NCBI GenBank assembly: GCA_021234155.1
Contig: JAJEKV010000225.1
Span: 310,001-374,000 of the forward strand
DNA from: Isoetes taiwanensis
Taxonomy: Eukaryota; Streptophyta; Lycopodiopsida; Isoetales; Isoetaceae
Direction: 5' to 3'
Length of the DNA stretch: 64,000 nucleotides
The position numbers and the translations under genes are program-made. Under the pieces are notes generated by a model. That model ran no database searches. It was given only the letters and a program-made list of their open reading frames with translations, and was not told where the DNA came from. This document shows, piece by piece, positions 10,871-21,999 of the stretch. The number at the start of each line of letters is the position of its first letter. Positions within the stretch are counted from its first letter, which is position 1.

Positions 10871-12480
10871 GTCTTTACTATTGAGCAGATTTCTTACAAG
10901 GGATCATCCCTAGCTACGAGGTATGTTAATAGCTTCCTTATCCGGTCTATGTGCTCCTTTTCAGCGTGACTCTTTGCGCTCACGTCCAAATTCTTTCTTT
11001 TTCGGTATAATTTGATCGTTTCCTCACGATTTCCCATGCTATGTATGGGCATCCCTTGCCTTATAGCTTCCTTATTTACAAAAAAGCTTGCCTCGAGAAG
11101 GTTTTATACCACTATTAAGTCTACCTTGTAGCCTTGAAAATAGCGTAGAGAGTCGGGACCCGGTCCTACATAATTGTGATCTAGATATGATTTGTACTTT
11201 GCACTCGGTAAAATAGCTTACGTCAAATCAAATAAAACGGCATCATACAATGATAGGGTCTTCTTGTAACCGATTCGCGACCATCCAAGTCCCATGTCCG
11301 GATTGAGAGAGATTTGTGTCCGGAATATGTATTGCATTTTGCTATACTTTGTTTGGCCTTCATAAAATTCCCCATCTAACGACCCTTTGATGCCACCATG
11401 ATAACCATGAGGATAGTGCCATTGCATCAGTTTTGTTGTATTTTCGGGAAGCCACTGAAGAATAGATCGATATTGATTTTACGCATCTTCATGGCTACCT
11501 GGCGAGCCTCCGGCACGCATTGGTCTAAGAAATATTGTCTACTCACGGGCTTAGATGCTTCTTTGTTTGCCTTTGCAAACATTGTTCAAAGTGGAAAACA
11601 CATGATCTTTCCTTTTCTAAATTTGGCTGCGCCTCAGAAGAAGACTTCTCGGGACGGACATTCCAATTTGCCTGGGCCTCGTCGACCATAAATCCATGAA
11701 ATTGTCTTTGGTGGAAAGCCCCTTTTTTAGCACTTTATTCATTTTTCTCCAAAACTTCTTTTGAGATTCTACATCCTCCGTCTTCATTTCGCATACAACA
11801 ATTGTTTGTAGACCTCGTATCCTAGTAAACAATATAGATACAATGGATATCTTTGTGCAATAAATATATTTTATAATTAGGTGTAGAAAGTATACTTACA
11901 TGGGATCATATACATGACAGGCCATTGTTGTCCACCCATTTATTCGCTTAACATGATCAAAATGCAACCATGATGTTGCCAGATCTCCTGACGGACGCAT
12001 TCGGTTCACCAAATCCACGCCCGAACCAGCCCCAATAGTTGACATCTTAAAGAAATAGCACCTCTCATATTGAGCATTATGCAATCGGTGGGAAACTTTG
12101 AACCATGGAAGAACTTCAGAACAACATCTCCTTTTTAAATACAATATGCTACTTAGCTCATCTTGGCATTGGCGATTTCTTTTTCTTGCATCATCAATCC
12201 ACTTCCTCGACCTAGCACATACAAAAAAAGGAAGCTTAGTTTACAACAATGGAGAAAATCCACACCTTAAAGCACACCTTCTTTGATTGCATAGTGGTTC
12301 CAGTCGTAGCAATAGAACATCTACTTGTTCAGTGGTCATTTTGTTTATGTCTTCAACATTCCTCTCGTGAATGACTTCATACCTTTACCCTTGCAGTGTC
12401 CTTCCATCTTATGCAGAGGACATAGCTCAGAGGATGTCATTAATTTCTTCTCCGACGCATAAACAGCGAAAGCAGCGAAG
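10871..12480 (-). pseudogene. Decayed MULE-like transposase body
   Basis: Several minus-strand open pieces in the right order upstream of the SWIM finger. About 12450-12400 contains CPLHKMEGHCKGKG. 11896-12144 is an 82-aa piece with RLHNAQYERCYFFKMS. About 11700-11560 reads DNFMDFMVDEAQANWNVR then FHFEQCLQRQTKKHL, which matches the style of MULE-like transposases (a D-containing strand, then a Cys/His-bearing helix). 11218-11427 continues with QWHYPHGYHGGIKGSLDGEF. Frameshifts and stops separate all pieces, and introns may account for some gaps. Family assignment is an inference from the SWIM tail plus these motifs; no terminal repeats or 9-bp duplication were found. Confidence 0.45.
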
Positions 12481-12870
12481 ATGTTTATTTATAGATGATG
12501 AAGCTATAGTTGATTAGTGTTCTTGTCTTTTGGTCTCTTCTCCAACAATAATAATTTTCCTTATGTGTTACTTTTTAAGTGGTTATTAGATCTCCTTATA
12601 TATTACTATGCACATTTACATAAAGCTATACTTTTTGGAACTTCTACATATTTTGCTATACTACTGTAGTTGTATTGCATGGAAGCACGTCTCAAGTTGC
12701 CTTTTTTTTTTCGCATTTCTTTTATTTTTAATTTCATTACAACACTACCCTAATTTCTATATATTAAAAGATGTAATAGTTGACACCACAAAATATCATT
12801 GAAATTTCACTAGTTGACCCCACAATCTTAAGCCATTGATATGAGGTTTATTGGTTTACAGACAAGACAA
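12481..12870. other. AT-rich spacer, nothing recognised
   Basis: Sequence between the MULE-like remnant and the Copia LTR, with no open frame of interest. The bases just before 12871 (GACAA) would be the target duplication of the Copia element, but its partner could not be found because the 5' end of that element is missing. Confidence 0.4.
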
Positions 12871-13223
12871 TGTTAAAGAAAAAAAACCAAAGTGCCCAAC
12901 CAAAAAGACCCTAGAAATTTTTTTTCCCGATCCTAGCCACTATAACTCTATTGAGAAAGCAATGGGAAATACAATCTCTACTTCTGAGCATTTTATAGTA
13001 CATAACGTACAATCAATATATACAACCCGGTGAGACTAAGAATAGTAGTCTCTGGATTTAACCGAATCCACTAATTACGAAAGCGATTTAGGATTCCGTT
13101 CTTTCGGTCTTGACAAAGTGCTACCTTATGTACATTACATCACCTTTCAAAGACATGTGTGCTAAGTCTTTGAACCATCTTTTTGTTAAAGACATTATGC
13201 TTAGTCGACATATTTATATTCCA
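12871..13223 (-). repeat. Copia 3' LTR
   Basis: On the minus strand it begins TGGAATATAAATATG and ends CTTTAACA, so it shows TG...CA ends over about 353 bp, a normal Copia LTR size. A TATA-like stretch (TTGTATATATTG, minus) lies at about 13012-13029. It directly follows a polypurine tract and the RNase H coding end. No second LTR of this element is visible in the window. Confidence 0.6.
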
Positions 13224-13234
13224 ACTCTCCCTTA
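13224..13234 (-). other. Copia polypurine tract
   Basis: Minus-strand TAAGGGAGAGT immediately before the LTR start, as required for plus-strand priming. Confidence 0.55.
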
Positions 13235-14310
13235 AATGTTGGCGACTAAGCAGAAGAAAATTTGAAACCAAGGTAATCCTTCTATCCCTTCACTGCAATT
13301 TCTTCATGCCCAAGCTCTCCTTCACATTGACAAGCGTAGATCCAACTAATGGTTTAGTAAAGCCATCAACAAACCGATCCTATGAGGAGGAATGAACAAG
13401 TTGAGAGGATCCCATTTGAATGCGCTCCCGGACAAAACACAAATGGGTGTCAAGGTATTTTGTCTTTTGGGTGGTACTTAGCATCCTTGGCAAGATGGAT
13501 GGTACTTGTGTTGTCGCACAAATATAATGTAGAGGATGGAGGTACCGCAGATCTGTCCACAAATGTTTAAGCTACAACAATTCCTCGCATCCCAACACCG
13601 AGTGCTTTGAATTACGCCTCCGTGGTCTTTGATTGACATGAGACCGCTGTCTTTTGGACAACCATGTCAAGCGTTAGGCCCTATGAATGTGACCATTCTT
13701 GTTGTGGACCTCCCGCTATCATGACCGGTTAGCATGATCCGCATCAACAAAGACTTTGTTTGGAAATCGAGGACCTCGATAAAAGAGACCTTCTGTGAAG
13801 TCCCCTTCGGATATGCCAGCCAGATCTTTTAGCGACCTTCCGGCGACCGGTGTCGAGATTGCTCATGAATCTGCAAAGGCCTCCCACAAACAAAAGAGAT
13901 ATCAGGTCTAGTGGACCGTGAGATATATCAACGCCCTACCAAGCTTCCGATAAAGTGTGGGATCACCTCCTCACCATCGAAATCAAGCTCAAGCCTTGTG
14001 GTGGATCAAAAGGACTTGCCACTGACTTTATGATCTTGCATACGATATCTTTGTAACATTTCTTTGATATATTTTTCTGAGAAATATAGATGCCATCGAG
14101 TCTTTGCCACACTTCTACACCTAAACAAGAATGCATAAGGCCAAGGTCAGTCATCTCAAAGGACAAAGATAACTTCAACTTCAATCTAGAAATCAGCATA
14201 TCAGCATCTCCTGTGATGATCAAATCATCAACATACAAAACCATAACGCACATTCGGCCTTCATGTGATTTGTAATAAAGATTGGGGTCCCTTGCGCCTG
14301 GCGAACCCCT
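13235..14310 (-). pseudogene. Copia pol 3' half: RT C-terminal part and RNase H
   Basis: The minus-strand frame begins right at 14310 with DPNLYYKSHEGRMCVM, then VLYVDDLIITGD, the RT catalytic YVDD box. It continues through MTDLGLMHSCLGVEV and, after breaks, to the RNase H end: YLDTHLCFVRE then VDGFTKPL (normally VADIFTKPL). Frameshifts occur near 13960 and 13400. The sequence stops abruptly at 14310 against CACTATAACCCC. The missing N-terminal half of the same RT is found on the opposite strand and ends at 29249, at the matching codon. See the inversion finding. Confidence 0.85.
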
Positions 14311-14789
14311 CACTATAACCCCAAAATTTGCTCTATGTGTTTTTTTTTTTTTTTTTTTGCAAAAAAAACAACATATAAAGACCATAGCGTTGTAATGTTC
14401 AGAAAATGCTAGAAACAAGGCGTACTTTTTGTGTGGTTTTTCACACAAAAAAAAATGCATAGTTTTCATGTGTAGTTTTTTGACAAAAACTATGCGTAAT
14501 TTTTATGTGTGGTTTTCACCATAGCTTTTAAACAAAACTACACCTAAATTTTATGTGTGCTTCTACGTGTGGCAAAGTCCTAGGCGCTTTCACGGTTTTT
14601 CCGGTCAAAAATGATTTTCCTGGTTCAAAAAAATATAGCGGGATATCACGGCCGATCAAAAAAGGTATAAGGATTTACCGACTCATAATTATATGTGTAG
14701 GATTTTTTCCGGTTAAAAAAAAAAAAGTTATAGGATTTTTTTTATAAGGGTAGCTAGTATATATTTTCTTTATGGCTTATATTCCTACC
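14311..14789 (+). mobile_element. CACTA-type terminus with subterminal repeats
   Basis: Begins CACTATAACCCCAAAATTTG, nearly identical to the terminus at 29250 (CACTATAACCCCAACATTTG) and similar to the confirmed CACTA end at 18705. It is followed by T-rich inverted and direct motifs (catgtgtagttttttgac, caaaactacacctaaa). The other end of this element is not recognisable. It sits exactly at the break in the Copia RT. Confidence 0.6.
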
Positions 14790-15254
14790 TTATATACCTT
14801 ATGGGTTATCTGAAGCAAAAGAGTTGGCAGAGTTCTATGGAATGCACCAAGAAGTAGATGGAATTATGGTGAGAGGAATTGTGGACAGTTCTGCATTTAT
14901 GGAGGAGTTCCAAAGGTGGAAGTCTTGCTTGTGAAGAGTGGAGAGGTCGCACTTTCCTTGACATGTGGAGTATTATAAGTGCTCATTCAAATTGGGTAGA
15001 GAAATTTCCAAACCTGTTACGAGTTGCTTTTATTGGCATGGTGCAATGTTGTAGCAATCGCGAGTTGTGAGCGTGGTTTTGTGAGAATTAACTTCATGAA
15101 GAATAAGTTTAGGAACCAGCTCAACACGGACACTCTTGATGCACTTGTTCGCATCTCATTGGAGGGACCTAGTATGGAAGACTTTAACTTTGCTGCAACA
15201 GCTACTCATTGGCGAAATGCTGCCAATTACAGGCACATTTTCATAGGATTATGA
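14790..15254 (+). pseudogene. hAT transposase C-terminal (dimerisation) remnant
   Basis: A plus-strand frame in two overlapping pieces. The first carries WVEKFPNLLRVAFIG; after a one-base shift it continues with ASCERGFVRINFMKNKFRNQ then LDALVRISLEGPSMEDFNF. The CERGF motif followed by K-x-K-x-R-N-x-L and the L-x-x-L-x-R-I segment are hallmarks of the hAT family dimerisation domain. Only the last ~120 residues are present; the DDE core and BED zinc finger are absent. It is not obviously related to the hAT element at 18314-28938, which has no coding. Confidence 0.8.
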
Positions 15255-17867
15255 CTTGTTTATGTTAATTTTGTTGCAATTTAATAGGAAAATCAACTAT
15301 TCTTTGTAGGCTATAAATTTGTTTTTAATATCCTTTTATTTTTGAGATTTGAAGGAAATTTTCCGAACCAAAATTTTATTACTAGGATAAATCCCATTCA
15401 AATTTGTAGATGCCCGTTCATCCCACGCCTAGTAGGAAATTTTCCTGTTCGTTTAAAATACTTTGCCATACACTGGTGTGCTTTTTGCTCCAAAAACAAA
15501 GACAATGCATTGTTTTAGGTGTTCTTTTAACCCAAAGACAATGTATGGTTTTCATATGTGAATTTTTTTGGCATAGTTTTCCTTCAAATATCCACATGTT
15601 CTTTACATTATTTGTAGTGCAACTACATGTTGTTTTTCGTACAATAACACACGTTTTTTTTTTTTTTGTGTGTGTAGTTTTTAGTACAATAACACATAAT
15701 TTTTTAGTGTAGTTTTAAAGAAATTGTATTGGAGTAAAAGAAACATAGGAAACTTAAGAATAGCGATTGTTTTCCATTGTAATGAGGAAAGGGAATTACA
15801 TGATTGCAATAGTAAACAAAGAGAGTATCCTTCTGAAAGTATCATCTTATTTTCAGATAATAAAACCAAACTTTTTAATTACAAACATCTCAATTCAAGC
15901 GCATCAGCACTATGATTTTTATATCAGCTAGTGCAAGAGAAATTTTTTCTTTTATATAGTTATCCAAGTTTTTCTGCTTGGCCAGAATACACCATAATAT
16001 TTAAAGCATTTGTGAGTTTAAGAAATCTCTCACCACATCATTTACAAGCATCATATTGTAACCACCATTATACTCTCGGATATTGCCTCGTTACCTCAAA
16101 TAAGTATGCTTGAATAGGCCATTCCCAACATCGCTTGAACCACGCTATATTTAATGTTTGCCAACTAGATGGTAGTATATTTACTTCCCTCTTGTTTGAT
16201 CTTGGCATACTTGCTAATAAACACAACCATGCATTTCCATGCAACAGGGAGTTCAAAGTGGTCCACATATGTCACACCGGATTGAAATATTATTACAGGC
16301 GATTGTCGATGGCTTCCCCTTTGCGAAAGACCCAGATTGCCCGCATCACCCATACCGATTTAGCCCTAAAGCAAAAAAGCATATTTGATTCTACTTTTTT
16401 TATTTAACGAAGTGGAACACGCTTCTTTGAAGCTCGTTTTGCCGAAGCAATGATGCAATATATGAAAACAAAAATGGTTACTTATCGTACAATCCGGACA
16501 GCCCAAGCTTGGGCGAAAATGATAGTTGTTTTCAGATATTCCATCAAGTATTATATAAAAAATTATTACCAAGCCATCTCTTTCCGGTTCGCTGATACAC
16601 CTAGTGCTCGGTACTTGCTTGTATGGAAACCTATGTTAACAATGTCAAACATTTAGAAGAGATAAGCACACTACAAATAGATCAATATGTGTAGGATCAA
16701 AAGCCGAAGCAAGAAGAAACATTTACAAATGAAGGACCGAAAAGAAGAAAAAAAACCTTTTCACTTGACCTATTCGCTGCCAGATTCGAATTTTTGCAAG
16801 AGAGAAGGAATTTTACAAGGATCACCTGGAGAGATTCGCAAAAAGGAACCCGGAGAGTCTAGATTACCCGGATATGGTCTTCTCGACTAACAATCGGGGG
16901 CTTGACCAAGAATGCAAGCGATGCCTCCCTGTTCCGTTGAATCGCGTCGCCGATGTTACCTGTTGCAAAGGTACTCGGATCCGCTCGAACCACGACACCA
17001 CCGCTAAGGGGGAATAAACGCCGGGATGGACAAAGCGGAAATAGAAAGAGGCGAGATTCAAAATAGAAAGGGGATGGAATGGGCGCGGATCGATGATGTG
17101 TCCCCCCCAAAAAAACATATTTTAAGTATTGGTCCGTCATTTTTAGGGGCTTAAATAGCCCGACTATGAACAAAGTTAGTTATTTCTGTTTCATTCCAAA
17201 TTTTATTCATCCTTTCTTTGCTGCGAGCTTGTCATTTCATCGCAAATTCGCCTCCAAATCCTTGTTTGCCTCTATCCACCTTGTTTCGGTGCCTCCATAC
17301 TCCATGTTTGCCTTCGGACAAAAGAAAACAGGCGTAAGCAAAAGATCATACGCTCGAGAAAAATAATATGAAAAGCGAAGATCAATAGTAGAACATGGGT
17401 CTATTTATTGCACCGTCGGGGACCGCTGCAACTAATCTTCTCTTCATTCTATTGCAGTGCCCATTTGAGTATCGAGGCCCGAGTTGGATCCGGAAGGAGG
17501 GCCTCGAAGGGTTTGAGAATATAGGGTTGAAGAGTATAGATAGAGAATATACATCCATTTGCATTTGAAATTTATCCACGCCCATTGGTGGAAGGGAGGC
17601 GGGATAATTTGAATGGAAGTTTTCGAATGTTTATTGCTTGCTTTCGAAATTCATTTGTTAAAGAAAGGAGATGAGAAAAAGAACACAATCTTGGACATAT
17701 TATCTGTGGCAACAAGAAGCGGAAATAAGATCGGACATGAAGGATAAGCTTTACTTAATATTCTAAGAAGAACCGCGCTCAAGAATCTTTCGCGGCAACA
17801 AGAAGATTTGCAATAAGATCCGGCAAAAGCTGCAATAGATCCGGCAAGAAGGTTCAAAATAGGAAGC
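15255..17867. other. AT-rich intergenic sequence, no supported gene
   Basis: 15450-15720 again has CACTA-like subterminal motifs (acatgttgtttttcg, gtgtgtgtagtttttag). 16135-16407 is an open plus-strand frame of 90 codons with no recognised motif. 17400-17865 is GC-richer and repeats short phrases such as GATCCGGCAA near 17818 and 17840. No integrase is found upstream of the Copia linker at 17868. Confidence 0.4.
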
Positions 17868-18313
17868 TTGAGAAAGACCACTTGCTTGGGAGATGGGAAG
17901 AACATGGTCCAGGGAGTTTGGATTGGGGAACCAAGGGACCACTTGCTTGGGAGATGGGAAGAACATGGTCCAGGGAGTTTGGATTGGGAACCGATTCTTT
18001 GCATGTCAATACTTGTTGAACCTAGGAGATCAGCACGTCTGATGGAGAAACAGGAGAAGTCTACTGGATCATGTAACCTTGCCTTAATGGCAAAGGTCCA
18101 GGATCATGTTGATCCACAAACCTTTCATGAAGCAGCTAGTGATCCGCAGTGGCAGCATGCAATGGAAGAAGAATACTCTCAATTGTTGAAGCAAGGCACA
18201 TGGGAATTGGTTGAACTTCCAGCTGATAAGCAAGTTATTGGCTGTAAATGGGTGTTTAGAACCAAATTTCATGCTGATGGGACAGTGTCAAAACACAAAG
18301 CTAGACTTGTAGC
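17868..18313 (+). pseudogene. Copia pol: linker and start of reverse transcriptase
   Basis: The plus-strand frame has PRRSARLMEKQEK, the usual integrase-RT linker, then TFHEAASDPQWQHAMEEEY, the first conserved RT segment, and GTWELVELPADKQVIGCKWV. It reaches KARLVA, where it is interrupted by a hAT element inserted within the LVA codons. The frame resumes in the same phase at 28939. A 61-bp tandem duplication (17876-17936, again from 17937) lies in the linker. The integrase that should precede it is not present, so the element is incomplete as well as interrupted. Confidence 0.85.
18306..18313. repeat. 8-bp target-site duplication, left (hAT)
   Basis: CTTGTAGC, repeated at 28939-28946. Eight bases is the diagnostic length for hAT insertions. 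Confidence 0.9.
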
Positions 18314-18701
18314 CAGTGATGATTTTAGTGGTACTATGTCGTAATATGGGTATCACTATTTTGGCGATAATCTTGTATTCGAAACTTTTTTGGAAGGCGA
18401 TAAATTTTGTCCCTTCAAGAATTTCTGTAGTGCATGTGGCGATAAATATTAATCACAAAAGTATTTGTTTAGTATTTATCACGATGTCTAAAATCTTACC
18501 ATAGTATTCTTGTCATGAGTGCGACATAATGACATACATAAGAGCCACTAATTGATGTCGTAAGCCCCCATTACTTTTACTTTTGTATATGAGAATACTA
18601 TTTTCTCAAATGTGATTGTATCCCATGGTAAAGACATCAAATGGTATGGCTTTATCATGTTCTATAGACATTTAAGGCATAGGTAAATAAAAGTTCAAAA
18701 C

Positions 18702-18704
18702 CTT
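18702..18704. repeat. 3-bp target-site duplication, left (CACTA)
   Basis: CTT before CACACTGACCCC, repeated at 28650-28652. Three bases is the normal length for CACTA insertions. Confidence 0.75.
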
Positions 18705-18719
18705 CACACTGACCCCAAT

Positions 18720-19620
18720 TTTTGGTCCACAGTTGTTTTTTCCTTGTACGGAAGTGTTGTTTTATGCCAAAAACAACACCAAAATGGCCCCAAAAGTCCA
18801 CGTGGCCCGTTTATCCGGATTTGCACAAAGAGACAGTGGTTTTTGGCAGAAATTTTCCACGGTGGTCTTTTGGCCATTTTTGTCAATGTGTCCTTTTTTT
18901 TCACTATTGTTTTTATGGGTTTTTTTTTTCACGTGTGGTTTTTTTGTTGTCCTTTGTTTTGTAAGAAGTCATCGTTGTTTTTTTGAAAAGTACACGCCAG
19001 AGATTTACATATTACTACTAATGAAGAAGTAAAAAAATATATCTTTTTATTTTTTCTATCGTTTTTTTTTTTCCTCTACTTGTAGTTTTTAAAAGTTGAC
19101 ATTGTTTTCTTAGAGAAAGATGTGTAGTTTTTAAAAGAAATTCACATGTTGCATTTAAAATAATTACTATTTTCAAATATTGTTTTCCTCAATATTATAT
19201 GTAGCTATTAAAAGTACGACCACGTTATTTCTTAAATTGGTTGTTTACAAGTGTTGTTTTTGCAAGAAAATCAAAATAAAATATCCGTGGACTTTTTTAA
19301 CTTTACAAAAACAACATGTTTGGTTTTTACGTAGACATGTTTTTAAGCAATCAAATCTTGACCGCGTGGCACTCATTCTTATATGTGGATATGTGGCAAT
19401 GTAATTTTCAAAAATAGGTGTTGTCTTTTAGTATTATTTACATAAAATGCACATGTTGTTTTATAGAATTTTCAATAAACAACATGTCAAATAAATATTT
19501 TTAAGTGTTGTTTTCTTCAATAAACAACATGGTTAAATGCCATGGTTAAATGACAAGTTTTTTTTAAGTATTGTTTTCGATTACAATCAATTGCTATTTT
19601 CAAGAAATTGTTCATGCAAG
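18720..19620. repeat. Left subterminal motif region of the CACTA element
   Basis: Many short motifs in both orientations: gtgttgtttt, tgtgtagtttttaaaag, aaaacaacat and aaaaacaacaccaaaa. The open plus-strand frames at 18722-19032 are T-rich translations of this (poly-Phe) and are not genes. Confidence 0.65.
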
Positions 19621-21999
19621 TTTTGCAATTTATAACTTGTCATTCCTTCAAAGTGGAAAGAAACATTTCATCTATTGAATTTGTTCAAAATAACCCAATG
19701 CATGTATTTCAAGTATAAGAAGCTGATTCAAAAATCACATTTTCCAATTACTAAAACCATGATTTTCATATCCTCACTCTATCTCGCCTATTCAATTCAT
19801 GGGAAATCCTTTTTCTGCCCTATTCAATTCATGGGATTTTGAAATCTTGGAGGTTGCAAAACTAGTTTGCTTGTAATAATTGCTTGTAATGTACTCTTTA
19901 GGAGCAAACCATAATTTGAGGAAGCATATTTAGCCAAAAGCAGACCCGGTTACAATATTTTGCGAGCAGATCTTTGTCTATCTTTGTATTCTAGCTATAA
20001 ACTTTGTCAAACCTGCCAAAGAATTATAAAGAATAGTGGTCAAGTGTATGCAAGATTAAGCACCATATTGAAAACCATATGCAAGACTTGAACTACACCA
20101 TATTTATCGTAACTTTCTAATTGAGTTAGGGTTCTAATAGACAATGTAACCCAGGGCGGCTCTCATGCTTCCGGCTTTAAATAAATTAATAAGAAAAGAT
20201 AGCATCATACCATGATATACAAAAGCATCTCCGTCTTATCCAACATCATTAGAGGGCAGTTCCATAGTAATAGATCTGGCCCCGCGGAATATCAGCCCAA
20301 CACATAAAATTTTTTGCGGGCCAAAAACACATTTGGGCATCCCTAGACAACCAAGTTTTAGTTAAAACACAAATCCAACTACCATTTCCAAGCAAAAATG
20401 TAGATGTTTAAGGAAATCAACCCAAACTGTATGTAGGCCAAGATTATTTGACCTCTTTGAAATGTTACCTTATGGATTCGGCGGTTTAGAGCTCGGGCAA
20501 ATTCACGCGAGGCATGGTACAAGCAATCCATCATAAAAGCAATCACGAGCCTGTTATGGTCTTGAGCAGGCCGACCGGCATATCTTTGGTAAATAGATTC
20601 AAAACTGTATTTCTAGCAAAGCTTATCTCTGCCCTGTAGATTAGGAAACAAAGGATTATGCAGACGCCAAATGCACTATCTGTCACAAGCCGACACATCT
20701 TCGGCAACAAATCCGGTAGCATAGCAATATGCATATCGAAGCTGTGTTTTAGCGGGTAGCGAATCCGGCGACTACAAATCATGAAGCGACATTTGTGTAT
20801 GCGAGCTTCAAATCCGACATTTTCTGTGGGCCGGTTTAGGTGCCTCGTCTATTAGATTGGCTAGCAATCCAATCCGCCAAAAATTTGAGCTCCATGTATT
20901 CATCGGTGGCGGGCTAGGGCGACTCATTTGCTCATTTCATCTTGCATTGCTTTGGAGAGCTGCAATCTCAATCTCAAGGCTGCAAGATAATCATGCAAAG
21001 GAGCACAAAAAAGAAACAAAGAAAGGCAAAGCCGCAAAAAACGTAAGGAAGAAACAAAGGGCGAAAAAGCGCCAAAATCGACGTGGGAAAAAATTTTTTT
21101 AACCTAAACCAATAGGATGATCAGGACCAGGATCAAGATCTTGGCCCTTCATCTCTGCCTCATCTCTGCCGTTAAAATAAACCAATAGGATGTTAGGGCC
21201 CAAGATCTTAATCTTGGCCCTTCATCTCTGACCACCTTTATATTTTTTAGCTTAATCATTTTCTTTCACCTTCATTGTGCTTCTTTTGCCTTATATTTAG
21301 TGTTTAAATATTTTTGCCTAGCCAATATTTACATTTCCACCCATGCCCTTTATTAAAATTTTACCACCATTGCCTTTGTCCAAATACTCTTGTACCTAGT
21401 TCTTGTACCACGCATTTGTAAAAATGGCATTTCCAACACACCATTTCCTATTGCCCCCGTGTGATCTTTTCCTTTTATGATCTTTTCCTTTTATTTACCC
21501 TTCACTTATTACCCACCTTGGTCTTCAAGCCCTTTGTTCAAGCTAAGTGACCATTATTGCTCCACCATGGTTCTAAGCCTTTGGGTTTTCTTGCTTTTTA
21601 AAAAGGATGGACTTGTGCTAATCACTCTTTTTGAAAAACAAAATTTGGAACCAAAAGGGTTTAATTTGTGATATTTACCATATGATTGGCATTCTGATTG
21701 TTAAACAATACATTTGTTTGGCGATGGATGCACATTGAGCGATCCTTGTGAAGTGTTGTTTCTTGAAATCTAGGTCTAGTGTGATCCTATATTGTGCTAC
21801 TTATGTGATAATATTGGAAAGATAGATTTGGTGACTTGATTGGTCACAAATGGCTACTTGTAACGATACGGTATTAATGCATGATAAGATTTTAATGTCA
21901 CATTGTGGGTTGTTGGAGCATAGTGTTATGCACATTAAGTTAATAAGTGATGTTACATTTTGTAAGCTAATAAAGATCAAAGGGATATATATGGTACAT
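19621..21999. other. CACTA interior, no recognised gene
   Basis: AT-rich. 20857-21102 is an 81-codon plus frame whose tail is very Lys/Arg-rich (KKETKKGKAAKNVRKKQRAK), probably fortuitous. A 70-bp imperfect tandem repeat lies at about 21108-21230 (accaataggatg ... cttggcccttcatctctg, twice). Nothing resembles a CACTA transposase. Confidence 0.4.

Noticed and set aside
5119-14310. Idea that the integrase remnant at 5.1-5.6 kb and the RT half at 13.2-14.3 kb are one minus-strand Copia
   Set aside because: Order is wrong for one element: on the minus strand the RT would come before the integrase. Separate copies are more likely.
18722-19032. Overlapping Phe-rich frames in three phases
   Set aside because: Translations of T-rich CACTA subterminal motifs.
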